A stretch of 64,000 bases of DNA from Lewinella sp. LCG006 (GTDB lineage: Bacteria > Bacteroidota > Bacteroidia > Chitinophagales > Saprospiraceae). Each line of letters starts with the position of its first letter. The stretch's first letter is position 1. Below, one piece after another: positions 17,304 through 25,581 of this stretch. Made by a program: the position numbers and the translations under genes. The DNA lies in contig NZ_CP160680.1 of assembly GCF_040784935.1 (NCBI RefSeq), positions 2,037,501 to 2,101,500 on the forward strand, in the 5' to 3' direction. The notes under the pieces are model-generated. The model searched no databases. It worked only from the letters and a program-made list of their open reading frames with translations, and was not told where the DNA came from.

Positions 17304-17356
17304 AAGGCGCAGAGGTTTTTTAACTGGCGATCAAGTACATTTTGGCCGTTATTAAC

Positions 17357-17550
17357 TAGACTTGTTCTGCCGGGGCAGTTTGGTGGGAACTCTGAGCCAA
17401 AGGCGATCAGCGAAGCTAAAATCGATGCATTATCGACCACGCGAAGCCTTTTTTTAGGAGCCTAGCCTTAGCTAAGCGACTAAAAAAAGGCACAGTGTGG
17501 GAAGATAAGGTGCGATTTGCCCCCGAAATGATCCCGGCAGAACAAGTCTA
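17357..17550. mobile_element. MITE-like element with 18-bp terminal inverted repeats
   Basis: Perfect inverted repeats TAGACTTGTTCTGCCGGG at 17357-17374 and 17533-17550; the outermost TA at each end could be the target duplication typical of IS630/Tc1-type insertion. The match continues imperfectly inward for about 15 bp. Inside lies a second perfect 12-bp palindrome pair (17446-17457 and 17480-17491). No ORF of significance. Size about 190 bp. Confidence 0.7.
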
Positions 17551-17572
17551 CTATATGCACATTTAAATAACC

Positions 17573-19075
17573 TCAGGAGAGCATCTTCCACCAGGCCGCT
17601 GCTTTTCCGCGCCGAGAAGGGAAGGTAAGCATCCGTTCCTGATTTGCCAAGGCAATATTCAGGCTCCCCGGCAGATAGGGGAGCAACACATCCTCCCAGC
17701 TCGCTCGTTCCGCTGGGGAAGCGGCCAACCAACGCTGCAATAAAGTACTGATAAGCTCATCGGGAGTACCCTGGCTGCGCAGTAGTTGGATACCCAGCTG
17801 AAAAGCGCCCTGGTCGGGTGCGCGGAGCATTCTTTCCAAATTGGCGAGCTGCACCCGATCGCGGGTCTGGGTGAGGTAACGTTGTTCTTTGCGATCCAGC
17901 CACTGCACTAGCTGGCGTTCTTCCATCACGGGTACCGCTCCTGCTTGCTGATGGAGGGTAGAAAACTGATGTCCGAGAAGAACGCCTGTTGCCTCAGCAG
18001 ATTTATCTGTACAGCGGATACCTGCTGCTGCTAAGCGGTTTTTTATCACCGTTTTATCACTGGCCATTTCGCCACAAAGCCACCAGATGCGGCTCAGAAG
18101 CTGGCCGTCGCGGGCGGGATATTTACGCAGCAATTCATAATGCGCCCCCAGTTGGATCAGCGGGTGCAAATTGGCATTCAGGCAAGACCACAGGCTACCT
18201 GCCTCCACTTGCCCGGCCGCAAATCCTTGCCAAAGGCGAAAGCACAGTGCCCGTTGGGAAGCCTCCATTGCCGGAGGCAATTCTGCCAAAAAGCCACTGA
18301 GCTGATCCTGTAGCTTACGACTCAGCCCGCCGTAGAGGTGCCGAAGTTGGGGGAGTTTCAACAACAGCGCTTGTGCCCCCGGCCAATTGGTGGGTGTATG
18401 GCGAACATCCAAATAGCTGAGTTGGGTGTTTTTGGCCAACTCCGGCAAATTGAGCACAATGGGGTTGTACGAAACCTCCAGTCGCTGCAACCTTTTCAGC
18501 TCAGATAAGTTGGCCGGAAGGCTGGTTAAGCGGTTGTTGTTCACTACCAGCGCATATAAACTTACGGGCAAAGCCGGTAATTTTTGCAAACGATTGAACC
18601 CTAAGTTCAGGTACTGCAGATGGCTGAGGTTTTCTGCTCCTACCCTGAACTCCTCCAACTTGTTGCTCGCCAAATCGAGGTGCAAAAGTTCAGGACAATG
18701 CAATTGCAGCGGAGAAAGGCCTTTGAGCTTGTTTTCACTAAGGTCCAGACTTTCCAGCGAAAGCGAAATAAGCTGTAGCTGACGCAAACGGTTATTCCGA
18801 AAATCGAGGTGCTTGAGCAGGGGGAAGAGCGCAAAAAAATCTTCGTCGACCTGGGTGATCCGGTTGAAGCTCAACTGTAGGCTGCGCAATTTGCTAAGCT
18901 CCGCCAAACCCGCGGGCAATTTCTTTATCCGGTTGTGGCTTAAATCAAGGCTTTCGAGATTTGGCAGTTTTTTCCAGACCTTGGGCGGTATGCGCTCAAG
19001 GGCTTGCCCGCTGAGTACCAGGTGCCGAATTTCATGAGGCTGAGCTAAAGCTTCCGCCAAGCTGTTCGCGTGCAT
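17573..19075 (-). CDS. Leucine-rich repeat protein
   Basis: 500 residues from the ATG at 19075 (MHANSLAEALAQ...), chosen because the 35 residues upstream look untranslated. Residues ~15-245 hold about ten LRRs of the LxxLxLSxNxLxxLP type. The C-terminal ~250 residues are not LRR and have no recognised motif, although RIWWLCGEMASDK and the Trp/Arg-rich helices suggest a helical domain. No signal peptide, so probably a cytoplasmic protein-interaction scaffold. Confidence 0.85.
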   Translation of the reverse strand: MHANSLAEALAQPHEIRHLVLSGQALERIPPKVWKKLPNLESLDLSHNRIKKLPAGLAELSKLRSLQLSFNRITQVDEDFFALFPLLKHLDFRNNRLRQLQLISLSLESLDLSENKLKGLSPLQLHCPELLHLDLASNKLEEFRVGAENLSHLQYLNLGFNRLQKLPALPVSLYALVVNNNRLTSLPANLSELKRLQRLEVSYNPIVLNLPELAKNTQLSYLDVRHTPTNWPGAQALLLKLPQLRHLYGGLSRKLQDQLSGFLAELPPAMEASQRALCFRLWQGFAAGQVEAGSLWSCLNANLHPLIQLGAHYELLRKYPARDGQLLSRIWWLCGEMASDKTVIKNRLAAAGIRCTDKSAEATGVLLGHQFSTLHQQAGAVPVMEERQLVQWLDRKEQRYLTQTRDRVQLANLERMLRAPDQGAFQLGIQLLRSQGTPDELISTLLQRWLAASPAERASWEDVLLPYLPGSLNIALANQERMLTFPSRRGKAAAWWKMLS

Positions 19076-19214
19076 AGGGAGATAAGTCAGTTTCCAATAA
19101 AGATAACTATTTTTGCAGGGTTCAAGTGAGCGTAGAAAAATAAGGTGATCCAATTTGGGTTGAGTAAAAAAATGGATCATCTTATTTTAGCTCGAATACC
19201 AACGACGAATAGCT

Positions 19215-20438
19215 ATGCAAATACAAGAAGTGACAACGCCTGCCCACTGGCGAATTTTCCACCAGGTGCCTCATTATATCTACGCCAATGACCCCCACTG
19301 GATTGCTCCGCTGGAAGGTGATATTGATAAAATCTTCAACCCCTCCTCCAACAAGGCTTTTGAAGATGGCAAAGCAAAGGTATGGATACTTCTGAATGAA
19401 GCGGGTAAAGGCATCGGTCGGATTACGGCCTTCATCGACGGAAAGCGTAACGCAAAAATTGGTCGCCAGGATGGAGGCATCGGCTTCTTCGAATGTGTGA
19501 ATGATGATAAAGCTGCCATGCTGCTATTCGATACCGCAGAGGCCTACCTGGCAGCCGAAGGGATGAGCGTGATCCATGCACCGGTCAATTTTGGTGAGCG
19601 TGATAAATTTTGGGGGCTGCTGATCAAAGGTTGGTATCCACCGCTTTACCACGAGTATTATCATCCGCAGTATTACCAGCGCTTTTTCGACGCCCGCAAC
19701 TACCAACCGCAAGAGCAAATTTTCACCTTTGGTGGTAAAGTCGACAACCTGGCCTTTGAACGCCTCACCCAAATTTCGAGCCGGGTCCGCGAACGTTACA
19801 ATATCCAATCCAGGATGATCAATCTACGTGATCTGCGGACCGAGGGCCACCACATGGCTACCGTCTACAATTCCGCTTTTGCCAATATGCCCCACTTCAA
19901 ACCGCTGGAAGGGGAGCAAATTTACAAGATGCTGAAGATGATGAAGCCCGTCATGGACCCTAAACTTACCTGTATTTCCTTTGCTGGTGATGAGCCCGTA
20001 GGTTTTTGTGCCCTGATGCCGGATATCAACCGTTCCCTAAAATTCACAAAAGGAAAACTGAGCTGGTGGAAGATGCCCCGCTTTTTGTACAACCTGAAGT
20101 ACAGCGGCCAGCACAACATCGTAAAAGGCGTAGCTTTTGGCATCCATGCCGACTACCAACGTCGCGGCGTATTTTCGGAGATGGTCGACTTTCTTACCAC
20201 GGTAGCAGACGGCGCCAACCTTAAAAATTATAAAGAGCTTGGGCTAGCGACGATCAGAGGAGGCAATTATGCCATGCTAAAAAGCTCTACCGCTGCCCTC
20301 AATGTTTTTGTGGAACGCGTACATCTTTCTTTTGTAAAAATTTTAGACGACACCCCCTACGAGCCTTACGGTAGCTCCGACGTGAGCCAAGTGCCAATGG
20401 GTGAGGTGCCGGAGGAAGGGATTTATCCGAAAGGGTAG
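19215..20438 (+). CDS. GNAT family N-acetyltransferase-like protein
   Basis: A 407-residue protein of a family common in Bacteroidota and annotated as GNAT-like. The C-terminal half contains a plausible acyl-CoA-binding region (VKGVAFGIHADYQRRGVFSEMV, matching the V-x4-Q/RxxG/A pattern of GNAT motif A) followed by TIRGGNYAMLKS. The substrate is unknown. It is divergent from the LRR gene across 139 bp. Confidence 0.78.
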   Translation: MQIQEVTTPAHWRIFHQVPHYIYANDPHWIAPLEGDIDKIFNPSSNKAFEDGKAKVWILLNEAGKGIGRITAFIDGKRNAKIGRQDGGIGFFECVNDDKAAMLLFDTAEAYLAAEGMSVIHAPVNFGERDKFWGLLIKGWYPPLYHEYYHPQYYQRFFDARNYQPQEQIFTFGGKVDNLAFERLTQISSRVRERYNIQSRMINLRDLRTEGHHMATVYNSAFANMPHFKPLEGEQIYKMLKMMKPVMDPKLTCISFAGDEPVGFCALMPDINRSLKFTKGKLSWWKMPRFLYNLKYSGQHNIVKGVAFGIHADYQRRGVFSEMVDFLTTVADGANLKNYKELGLATIRGGNYAMLKSSTAALNVFVERVHLSFVKILDDTPYEPYGSSDVSQVPMGEVPEEGIYPKG

Positions 20439-20446
20439 AAGGTGTA

Positions 20447-20537
20447 AGGGTTAAATGGGTGTAAAGGTGTAAGGGTTGGCATATTTAAATAATAACTTTT
20501 ACACCCTTACACTTATCCAACTTTTACACTTTCCACC
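20447..20537. repeat. Inverted GTGTAAGGG-rich repeat region
   Basis: GGTGTAAGGG occurs twice before an AT-rich centre (catatttaaataataa), followed by CCCTTACAC and TTTTACAC on the other arm. It can form an imperfect hairpin between the GNAT gene and the glycosyltransferase gene and might act as a terminator, though no T-tract follows. Confidence 0.5.
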
Positions 20538-20571
20538 TCCGACTTTTATTTTTTTATAAAAAAAACAAACC

Positions 20572-21672
20572 ATGCGTATCCTGGTCATCAGTGACTATGA
20601 TGATAACTACAACGCGGTTCGTCCGGAGGGGGAATTGTTCATTGGGCTACACCGTGCGGGTGCAGATGTGCAGGTGATGACTTATGGCAATACGCCCTTT
20701 GCGGAAAAGTTCCGAGCGGCCGGAATGCGGGTGATTGATTTTCATCCTGAGAAGAAATTCTCGTCGGAAGCAGTAGCTATTATTCGGAAAGAAATTATTG
20801 AACAGGATCGGCAAATCATCCATTTGTTCAACAACAAAGCCATTATCAATGGTATTCGTGCTGCCCGTGGCTTAGATGTCAAAGTAGTTACTTACCGAGG
20901 TTACACGGGCAATATCCACTGGTGGGACCCCACCAATTACCTGACCCACTTGCACCCCAGGGTGGATGCGATCACCTGTGTGTCGGATGCGGTAAAGGAG
21001 GTATTTGACCGCCAGTTGTTTTTCCCCAAAGGCAAGGCGGTGACGGTCAGCAAAGGACACAATCCGGCCTGGTACGAGGATATTCCTACGGGTGATCTTA
21101 GTGAATTTGGCTTTCCCGCCCATGCGGTGGTCGTGAGTGTGGTGGCCAATGCCCGCCGCATGAAGGGTATTCCCTATCTGCTCGACGCCATAGCATTGCT
21201 GCCTAAAGAAAGTCCGGCCTATTTTCTACTGATCGGCCGTGGCTTGGATGATCCCGCTACTTTGGCTGCTTTGGACAAAAAAGGTATCCGGGACAGGGTC
21301 GTATTTGCGGGCTTTCGCAAGGATGTATTGTCGCTGGTAAAGGCGTGTGATCTGAGTTTACTTCCTTCCGTAAAAGGAGAAGGATTGTCAAAAGTATTGT
21401 TGGAAAGCCTCTTCCTGGGCAAGGCTACGATCATGACCAACATTGGAGGAAACAAAGGCCTGGCCGTGGATGGAGAAAGCGGCCTGGTGATCCCGCCCCG
21501 CGATCCGGCAGCCATGGCCACTGCCATCAATCGTCTGGTAGATCATCCTGGTGATCGCCATCAAATTGGCGCAGCTGGTCGGGTCTACATTCAAGAAAAT
21601 TATACCGTGGAGCGGAGTGTACGAGAACTGATGGCGGTTTATGAAGGGCTTTTTAGAAAATCTCGCTTATAA
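20572..21672 (+). CDS. Glycosyltransferase family 4 protein
   Basis: A 366-residue GT-B fold enzyme. The N-terminal domain starts MRILVISDYDDNYNAVRPEGEL; the C-terminal nucleotide-sugar domain has NARRMKGIPYLLDAI, VVFAGFRKDVLSLVKACDLSLLPSVKGEGLSKVLLES and the ExxxxG-like GESGLVIPPRDP. It transfers a sugar from an activated donor to an unknown acceptor. It stands alone, not in a polysaccharide cluster. Confidence 0.9.
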   Translation: MRILVISDYDDNYNAVRPEGELFIGLHRAGADVQVMTYGNTPFAEKFRAAGMRVIDFHPEKKFSSEAVAIIRKEIIEQDRQIIHLFNNKAIINGIRAARGLDVKVVTYRGYTGNIHWWDPTNYLTHLHPRVDAITCVSDAVKEVFDRQLFFPKGKAVTVSKGHNPAWYEDIPTGDLSEFGFPAHAVVVSVVANARRMKGIPYLLDAIALLPKESPAYFLLIGRGLDDPATLAALDKKGIRDRVVFAGFRKDVLSLVKACDLSLLPSVKGEGLSKVLLESLFLGKATIMTNIGGNKGLAVDGESGLVIPPRDPAAMATAINRLVDHPGDRHQIGAAGRVYIQENYTVERSVRELMAVYEGLFRKSRL

Positions 21673-21835
21673 TGAGAATTATATATGCACCGATAGAAAC
21701 GTAAGCAATAGTCCGTATTTGCGCAATACTCATTCCAAATAAGTTAAATCCAGGATTTACTGCCGCTTGTCTTTCTATAGATATTAGCATTACACTAATC
21801 AATACAATTCCGCCTAAATAATTTATTCCTTCCAT
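21653..21835 (-). CDS. Possible small membrane protein (60 aa)
   Basis: Two hydrophobic segments (residues ~7-20 and ~42-58) with an ATG start. Its end overlaps the glycosyltransferase end by 20 nt. The sequence is AT-rich and has no recognised relative. It could be genuine or a chance frame. Confidence 0.35.
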   Translation of the reverse strand: MEGINYLGGIVLISVMLISIERQAAVNPGFNLFGMSIAQIRTIAYVSIGAYIILIISEIF

Positions 21836-21949
21836 ACTCTTGATGTAAGATCATTTCATTTTAAAATGGCACACAACTTGTTTTTTTGCCCAACCCTTAG
21901 GATCCAGCGAAGAATAACTTCCCCATTTGACACTGCCCTATGCATGAAA

Positions 21950-21977
21950 GGTACAGCGTACCGCTTGTCTCTATAGC
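21950..21977 (+). repeat. REP-like repeat copy 1 (GGTRCAGCGYACCG)
   Basis: Variant GGTACAGCGTACCG followed by cttgtctCTATAGC. The compensating A/T change in both arms keeps the palindrome intact, which suggests selection or a mechanism acting on the folded form. Confidence 0.65.
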
Positions 21978-21999
21978 CATCTTTTAGGTTTTATGCCGA

Positions 22000-22014
22000 G
22001 GTGCAGCGCACCGT
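22000..22014 (+). repeat. REP-like repeat copy 2, abutting the IS630 element
   Basis: GGTGCAGCGCACCGT lies 6 bp left of the IS end. Confidence 0.65.
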
Positions 22015-22020
22015 ACTATA

Positions 22021-23124
22021 CCCGTCCCTAAGTGGTTTGGGCGTATACAGAAGTCCCACCTACTGAACGAAAATTCAACGTTAGTAGCCTGCGTAACTCT
22101 GACTTGTGTGACTTAGTGTCATTGAGAAAATCAATTATTCCGTCTTTGAATTTTGAATACGTATCGTAGTAAATAGAGCTGATGGCTTTTTTACGCATAA
22201 ACTTCCAAAGCCGCTCTATTAGATTCAAATTAGGAGAATAAGGGGGTAGAAATACAAATTCTATGCGCTGATCAGCGGCCCAGTCCTGAAGCATTTTATT
22301 GCGATTATAGCGGGCATTATCGCAGATCAGATATATTTTCTTCTTTGGATGTTTCTTCAATAATTGCCGGCACAGCCGTTGGGTAGACTGTGCATTGATA
22401 GAATCAGTGATGTCATAAACCAAGTGCTCAGGCTTAAGTGCATTGATCGCACCGTTGATATTTACCCGTTTACGACCGCTATTACAGTCCACCTCAAAGT
22501 CTCGGCCCTTGCGTATCCAAGCTCTCCCCGTTTTGGTATTATGGGTGGGATGACAGCCATCAGCGTAGTATACTACTGCTTCTCCTTGTACGGCTTGTTC
22601 CAAAAGTTCGGGCAGTACGTCATCTAGAAAATCCAGCTGATCTTGTTCGTTAGCTTTGCTGGCTACTGCCTTGGTCTGCTTGTATACAAAGCCAATGCGA
22701 TGCAGGAGCTGAGTCATACCAGATACCGAATAAATAACGCCAAAGGTTACTTGAACATACTCGCAAATGGAAGCGGCTTCTTCGTACAAGTTCTCTTCCA
22801 AGTGAGCTGTCAAGAGCAAAATCTCTTCCTCGCTCAATTTTCCTGAATAGGGCGTAAACCCATCCAAGAGGTAAGCCGTAAATCCCTTTTCATAAAAGGC
22901 TTTCGCGTAACGTCTGATGGTATTATCATCCAAACCCAGCGCAGCCTCAATGACCTTGATCTTATGTCCCTGATGCAACATAATCAAGACCGTAACCTTG
23001 CGGAATTGACGCGGGGGCAAATTCGGATGCTTCTGAATTTGACGTAATTGATCGTACTCGGATTGACTTAGCTTGATTTTCACGCCAAAAAATACGATTT
23101 TTTCCCAAACTACTTAGTGACGGG
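22021..23124. mobile_element. IS630-family insertion sequence
   Basis: Terminal inverted repeats CCCGTC(C/A)CTAAGT(G/A)GTTTGGG at 22021-22043 and 23102-23124 differ at two positions and are flanked on both sides by TATA, fitting insertion with TA duplication. Length about 1,104 bp. The single transposase gene fills it on the reverse strand and is intact, so the element may be active. Confidence 0.92.
22028..23083 (-). CDS. IS630 family transposase
   Basis: A 351-residue protein. The N-terminal HTH region (VIEAALGLDDNTIRRYAKAF) precedes a DDE domain: first Asp in VVYYADGCHPTH, second in YLICDNARYN, and Glu in NLNLIERLWKFMRKK, the standard IS630/Tc1-type spacing. No frameshift. It catalyses cut-and-paste transposition into TA sites. 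Confidence 0.96.
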   Translation of the reverse strand: MKIKLSQSEYDQLRQIQKHPNLPPRQFRKVTVLIMLHQGHKIKVIEAALGLDDNTIRRYAKAFYEKGFTAYLLDGFTPYSGKLSEEEILLLTAHLEENLYEEAASICEYVQVTFGVIYSVSGMTQLLHRIGFVYKQTKAVASKANEQDQLDFLDDVLPELLEQAVQGEAVVYYADGCHPTHNTKTGRAWIRKGRDFEVDCNSGRKRVNINGAINALKPEHLVYDITDSINAQSTQRLCRQLLKKHPKKKIYLICDNARYNRNKMLQDWAADQRIEFVFLPPYSPNLNLIERLWKFMRKKAISSIYYDTYSKFKDGIIDFLNDTKSHKSELRRLLTLNFRSVGGTSVYAQTT

Positions 23125-23164
23125 TATATATTCAGCAGGATGGTTAAAGGTTGGGAAAAATAGC

Positions 23165-23179
23165 ACGGTGCGCTGCACC
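23165..23179 (-). repeat. REP-like repeat copy 3
   Basis: ACGGTGCGCTGCACC, the reverse complement of copy 2, lies 40 bp right of the IS element. Confidence 0.65.
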
Positions 23180-23202
23180 TTTTTCATGAGACAATATCAT
23201 TT

Positions 23203-23229
23203 GCTATAGATAAGACGGTGCGCTGCACC
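23203..23229 (-). repeat. REP-like repeat copy 4
   Basis: On the reverse strand GGTGCAGCGCACCG followed by tcttatCTATAGC, which matches the full 28-bp layout of copy 1 including the CTATAGC tail. Confidence 0.65.
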
Positions 23230-23273
23230 AAAATCGCTAGCCTGAAATGGGGGGACTTATTATTCGCCGCCGC

Positions 23274-23852
23274 TTAGTCGTGTCCTAACTGAAAATCATC
23301 CACCTCTACCACGTCACCCGCTTGCATGTCCCCTAAAAGGACCTGACCAATCCTGATACGAATTAATCTCAGGGTCGGAAATCCTACTGCCGCTGTCATC
23401 TTACGGACTTGCCTGAATTTCCCTTCACTGATCGTGATGGATAACCAGCTCGTTGGTCGGTGCCTTCGTCGGTTGGCTTTGCTGGTGGTCGCCTCAAAGA
23501 CCGGAGCAGGGTCTAAAAGCATCGCTTTGCAGGGTAAGGTCTGGTACATCTTCGCCCTCGTTCTTATCTCTACGCCTTGTTTTAGTTGTGCAATGGCTTC
23601 TTGGGTCACCTCACCGTCTAGTTCAACGTAGTACTCTTTTTCCACCTTTTTACTGCGCACCTCCTCACTCATCTGGCCATCAGTCGTGAGCAGCAGCAAG
23701 CCTTCCGAGTCTTCATCCAGGCGCCCAATGGCCATGGTACCCTCGGGGAAATCATGGAGTTCTCCCAGCAGCTTTTTGTTTCTCCGCTTATCCTGATTGT
23801 TGACAAACTGGGAGAGATAGCCGCCGGGCTTATGGATGGCGAAGTGGTGATG
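23274..23852 (-). CDS. RsuA/RluE-type 23S rRNA pseudouridine synthase lacking a normal start codon
   Basis: The frame is open from 23930 to the stop at 23274. Homology begins at FAIHKPGGYLSQFVNN (codon at 23843), the family's N-terminal motif, and continues through the catalytic MAIGRLDEDSEGLLLLT (Asp in GRLDxDSEG) and SWLSITISEGKFRQVRKMTA to FPTLRLIRIRIG. The 30 codons before FAIHKP contain no ATG, GTG or TTG; the first ATG, at 23735, would remove the N-terminal motif. The upstream codons come from a repetitive CCAACCATCAAA-like tract. Either a rare start codon is used or the gene has lost its start. Confidence 0.85.
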   Translation of the reverse strand, partial: HHHFAIHKPGGYLSQFVNNQDKRRNKKLLGELHDFPEGTMAIGRLDEDSEGLLLLTTDGQMSEEVRSKKVEKEYYVELDGEVTQEAIAQLKQGVEIRTRAKMYQTLPCKAMLLDPAPVFEATTSKANRRRHRPTSWLSITISEGKFRQVRKMTAAVGFPTLRLIRIRIGQVLLGDMQAGDVVEVDDFQLGHD

Positions 23853-23944
23853 GTTTGGTGGGTTGATGGTTGGTGGTTTGATGGTTGGTTGATTTTTGAC
23901 TGAAGTTGAAAGGAACTTTGGAAGCGCCTTTCAACTGGAAACTT

Positions 23945-24496
23945 CTACTTCCGCATCCGTTTCGGCCCGTACCATAGCCAAAACCCTGTCACGGTAAAGA
24001 CTAGAAGCGCCAAGCCAGCGACGGTGGTATACAACAACTTGAAGAAGCCACTCCCTAGCTGGCGGTCGATGATGGTACCATCATGAATGTGCTCTATGAG
24101 GTCGGAACGCCGTTTACCGGAGCTTAGTAAATTTCCTGTACTAAGATCCAATTGCAGTTCGTAGTAGTGCTCGGTGAACGTAAATTTGACGATGCCTTTT
24201 CCCGGGCGGACATCCAGGCGATCAATGCTATTGTTCAATTCCGGATGGAGGGAATCAATCAAATAAAGCGCACGATCTTGTAAATCCACTAGTGGCAGCC
24301 AGTCCCTTGCCTCGGCAGAGCTGCCTTTTTGGGTGTCGGGCAAAAGATAGCCGTTGCTGTCTTTTTTCCAGCCCAGCAATAGGCCGGTGATGCTGACAAA
24401 TAGGAAGACCACGAAGAGGCTGGCACCTGTCCAACGATGTATTTTCCTGACTATTCTTAGTAGCTTTGCTTGCTCCTGCCGCCGCGTTGTGCTCAT
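23945..24496 (-). CDS. PepSY-domain membrane protein
   Basis: A 183-residue protein with an N-terminal KIHRWTGASLFVVFLFVSITGLLLGWK segment, a periplasmic PepSY-like region (GIVKFTFTEHYYELQLDLSTGNLL and IEHIHDGTI) and a second membrane helix near the C-terminus (LLYTTVAGLALLVFTVTGFWLWYGPKR). This is the short form of PepSY_TM proteins, often linked to iron uptake or reduction. It lies 14 nt after dapD. Confidence 0.85.
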   Translation of the reverse strand: MSTTRRQEQAKLLRIVRKIHRWTGASLFVVFLFVSITGLLLGWKKDSNGYLLPDTQKGSSAEARDWLPLVDLQDRALYLIDSLHPELNNSIDRLDVRPGKGIVKFTFTEHYYELQLDLSTGNLLSSGKRRSDLIEHIHDGTIIDRQLGSGFFKLLYTTVAGLALLVFTVTGFWLWYGPKRMRK

Positions 24497-24510
24497 TTCA
24501 ATTTCCCTTT

Positions 24511-25350
24511 CTATACCGCCACGTTGTATTCCCGTAAGGCACTATTCAAACTGGTCTTCAAATCGGTGCTTGCCTTGCGTTGACCAATGATCAGGGCACA
24601 AGGCACCTGGTAATCTCCTGCGGGAAAAGATTTGGTGTAAGAACCAGGAATGACCACCGAACGTGCCGGAACACGACCGCGATAAGTTACAGGCTCCGGG
24701 CCAGTGACATCAATGATATGGGTTGTTTTCGTAAGGACAACATTTGCCCCCAACACCGCTTCTTTTTCGACATGAACCCCCTCAACGACAATGCAGCGCG
24801 AGCCAATGAAAGCATTGTCTTCAATGATCGTCGGCGAGGCTTGCGGGGGTTCCAATACACCACCAATGCCTACGCCACCACTGAGGTGAACGTTTTGGCC
24901 AATTTGCGCACAGCTGCCTACTGTCGCCCAAGTATCTACCATGGTACCGCTGCCTACGTAGGCACCGATATTGACGTAGCTGGGCATCAAGATCACCCCT
25001 TCTTCCAGAAAAGAACCATAGCGTGCCAATGCCTGTGGCACAACCCGTACGCCTTGCTGGGCAAAATTTTTCTTTAGTGGGATTTTATCGTGAAACTCAA
25101 ACGGTCCCACTTCGATCGTTTCCATCTGCGCAATCGGGAAATAGAGAATAACGGCTTTTTTCACCCAGTCATTGACCTGCCACTTGCCGTCCGTTTCCGG
25201 ATTTTTAGGCGTAGCTATTGGTTCAGCAACGCGTAAGCGTCCCTGGTCCAATTGCTCCATGACCGCCATAATGGCTTCCTGAACATTTTTGTCTTTCAAC
25301 ATACTACGGTCTTCAAAAGCCGCTTCAATCAACGAACGAAAAGCTGTCAT
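24511..25350 (-). CDS. dapD: 2,3,4,5-tetrahydropyridine-2,6-dicarboxylate N-succinyltransferase
   Basis: 279 residues, full length. The left-handed beta-helix hexapeptide repeats are clear (VNIGAYVGSGTMVDTWATVGSCAQIGQNVHLSGGVGIGGVLEP) together with the family-specific N-terminal helical domain. It catalyses succinylation of tetrahydrodipicolinate in the lysine/meso-diaminopimelate pathway, supplying peptidoglycan precursors. Confidence 0.96.
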   Translation of the reverse strand: MTAFRSLIEAAFEDRSMLKDKNVQEAIMAVMEQLDQGRLRVAEPIATPKNPETDGKWQVNDWVKKAVILYFPIAQMETIEVGPFEFHDKIPLKKNFAQQGVRVVPQALARYGSFLEEGVILMPSYVNIGAYVGSGTMVDTWATVGSCAQIGQNVHLSGGVGIGGVLEPPQASPTIIEDNAFIGSRCIVVEGVHVEKEAVLGANVVLTKTTHIIDVTGPEPVTYRGRVPARSVVIPGSYTKSFPAGDYQVPCALIIGQRKASTDLKTSLNSALREYNVAV

Positions 25351-25392
25351 TAGTCAAATTTTATCCTTCCAAGAAAAAGGTGAGAAACAGCA

Positions 25393-25518
25393 CAAAAATA
25401 AATTGAGCCGACGTTTTTCAAAAAGCAGGCTAAGCGGTTCATTTCAAGCCCGTCTGGCCAGCCAGACAGGCGTGCCTGCTTTTTGGAAAACCCAAAAGAA
25501 GGCTCAATTTATTTTTTG
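25393..25518. repeat. 126-bp foldback element upstream of dapD
   Basis: Outer arms CAAAAATAAATTGAGCC (25393-25409) and its complement (25501-25518, one extra base); a second pair of 17-bp arms at 25414-25430 and 25474-25490 (one mismatch), containing AAAAAGCAGGC; and an inner GTCTGG/CCAGAC hairpin near 25452-25467. No ORF. Confidence 0.7.
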
Positions 25519-25553
25519 CGCAATAATGAAGCAAAGATACAAGCTCTTATCTG

Positions 25554-25577
25554 GACTTTCGGCATTTGCCGAAAGTC
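25554..25577. repeat. Palindrome GACTTTCGGC/GCCGAAAGTC, copy 2
   Basis: Ten-bp perfect arms with a 4-nt loop, 4 bp after the stop of the membrane-protein gene at 25582. Same sequence and relative place as the palindrome at 12380-12404. Confidence 0.75.
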
Positions 25578-25581
25578 TGGC

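Larger units (their letters stand above)
17233..17572. other. 340-bp intergenic region filled by two repeats
   Basis: Between glsA and the convergent LRR gene. It contains a hairpin at 17259-17303 and a MITE-like element at 17357-17550, and no gene. Confidence 0.7.

Noticed and set aside
20447-20537. CRISPR-like array of GTGTAAGGG units
   Set aside because: Only two short units in each orientation, no regular spacers, no cas genes; better read as an inverted repeat.
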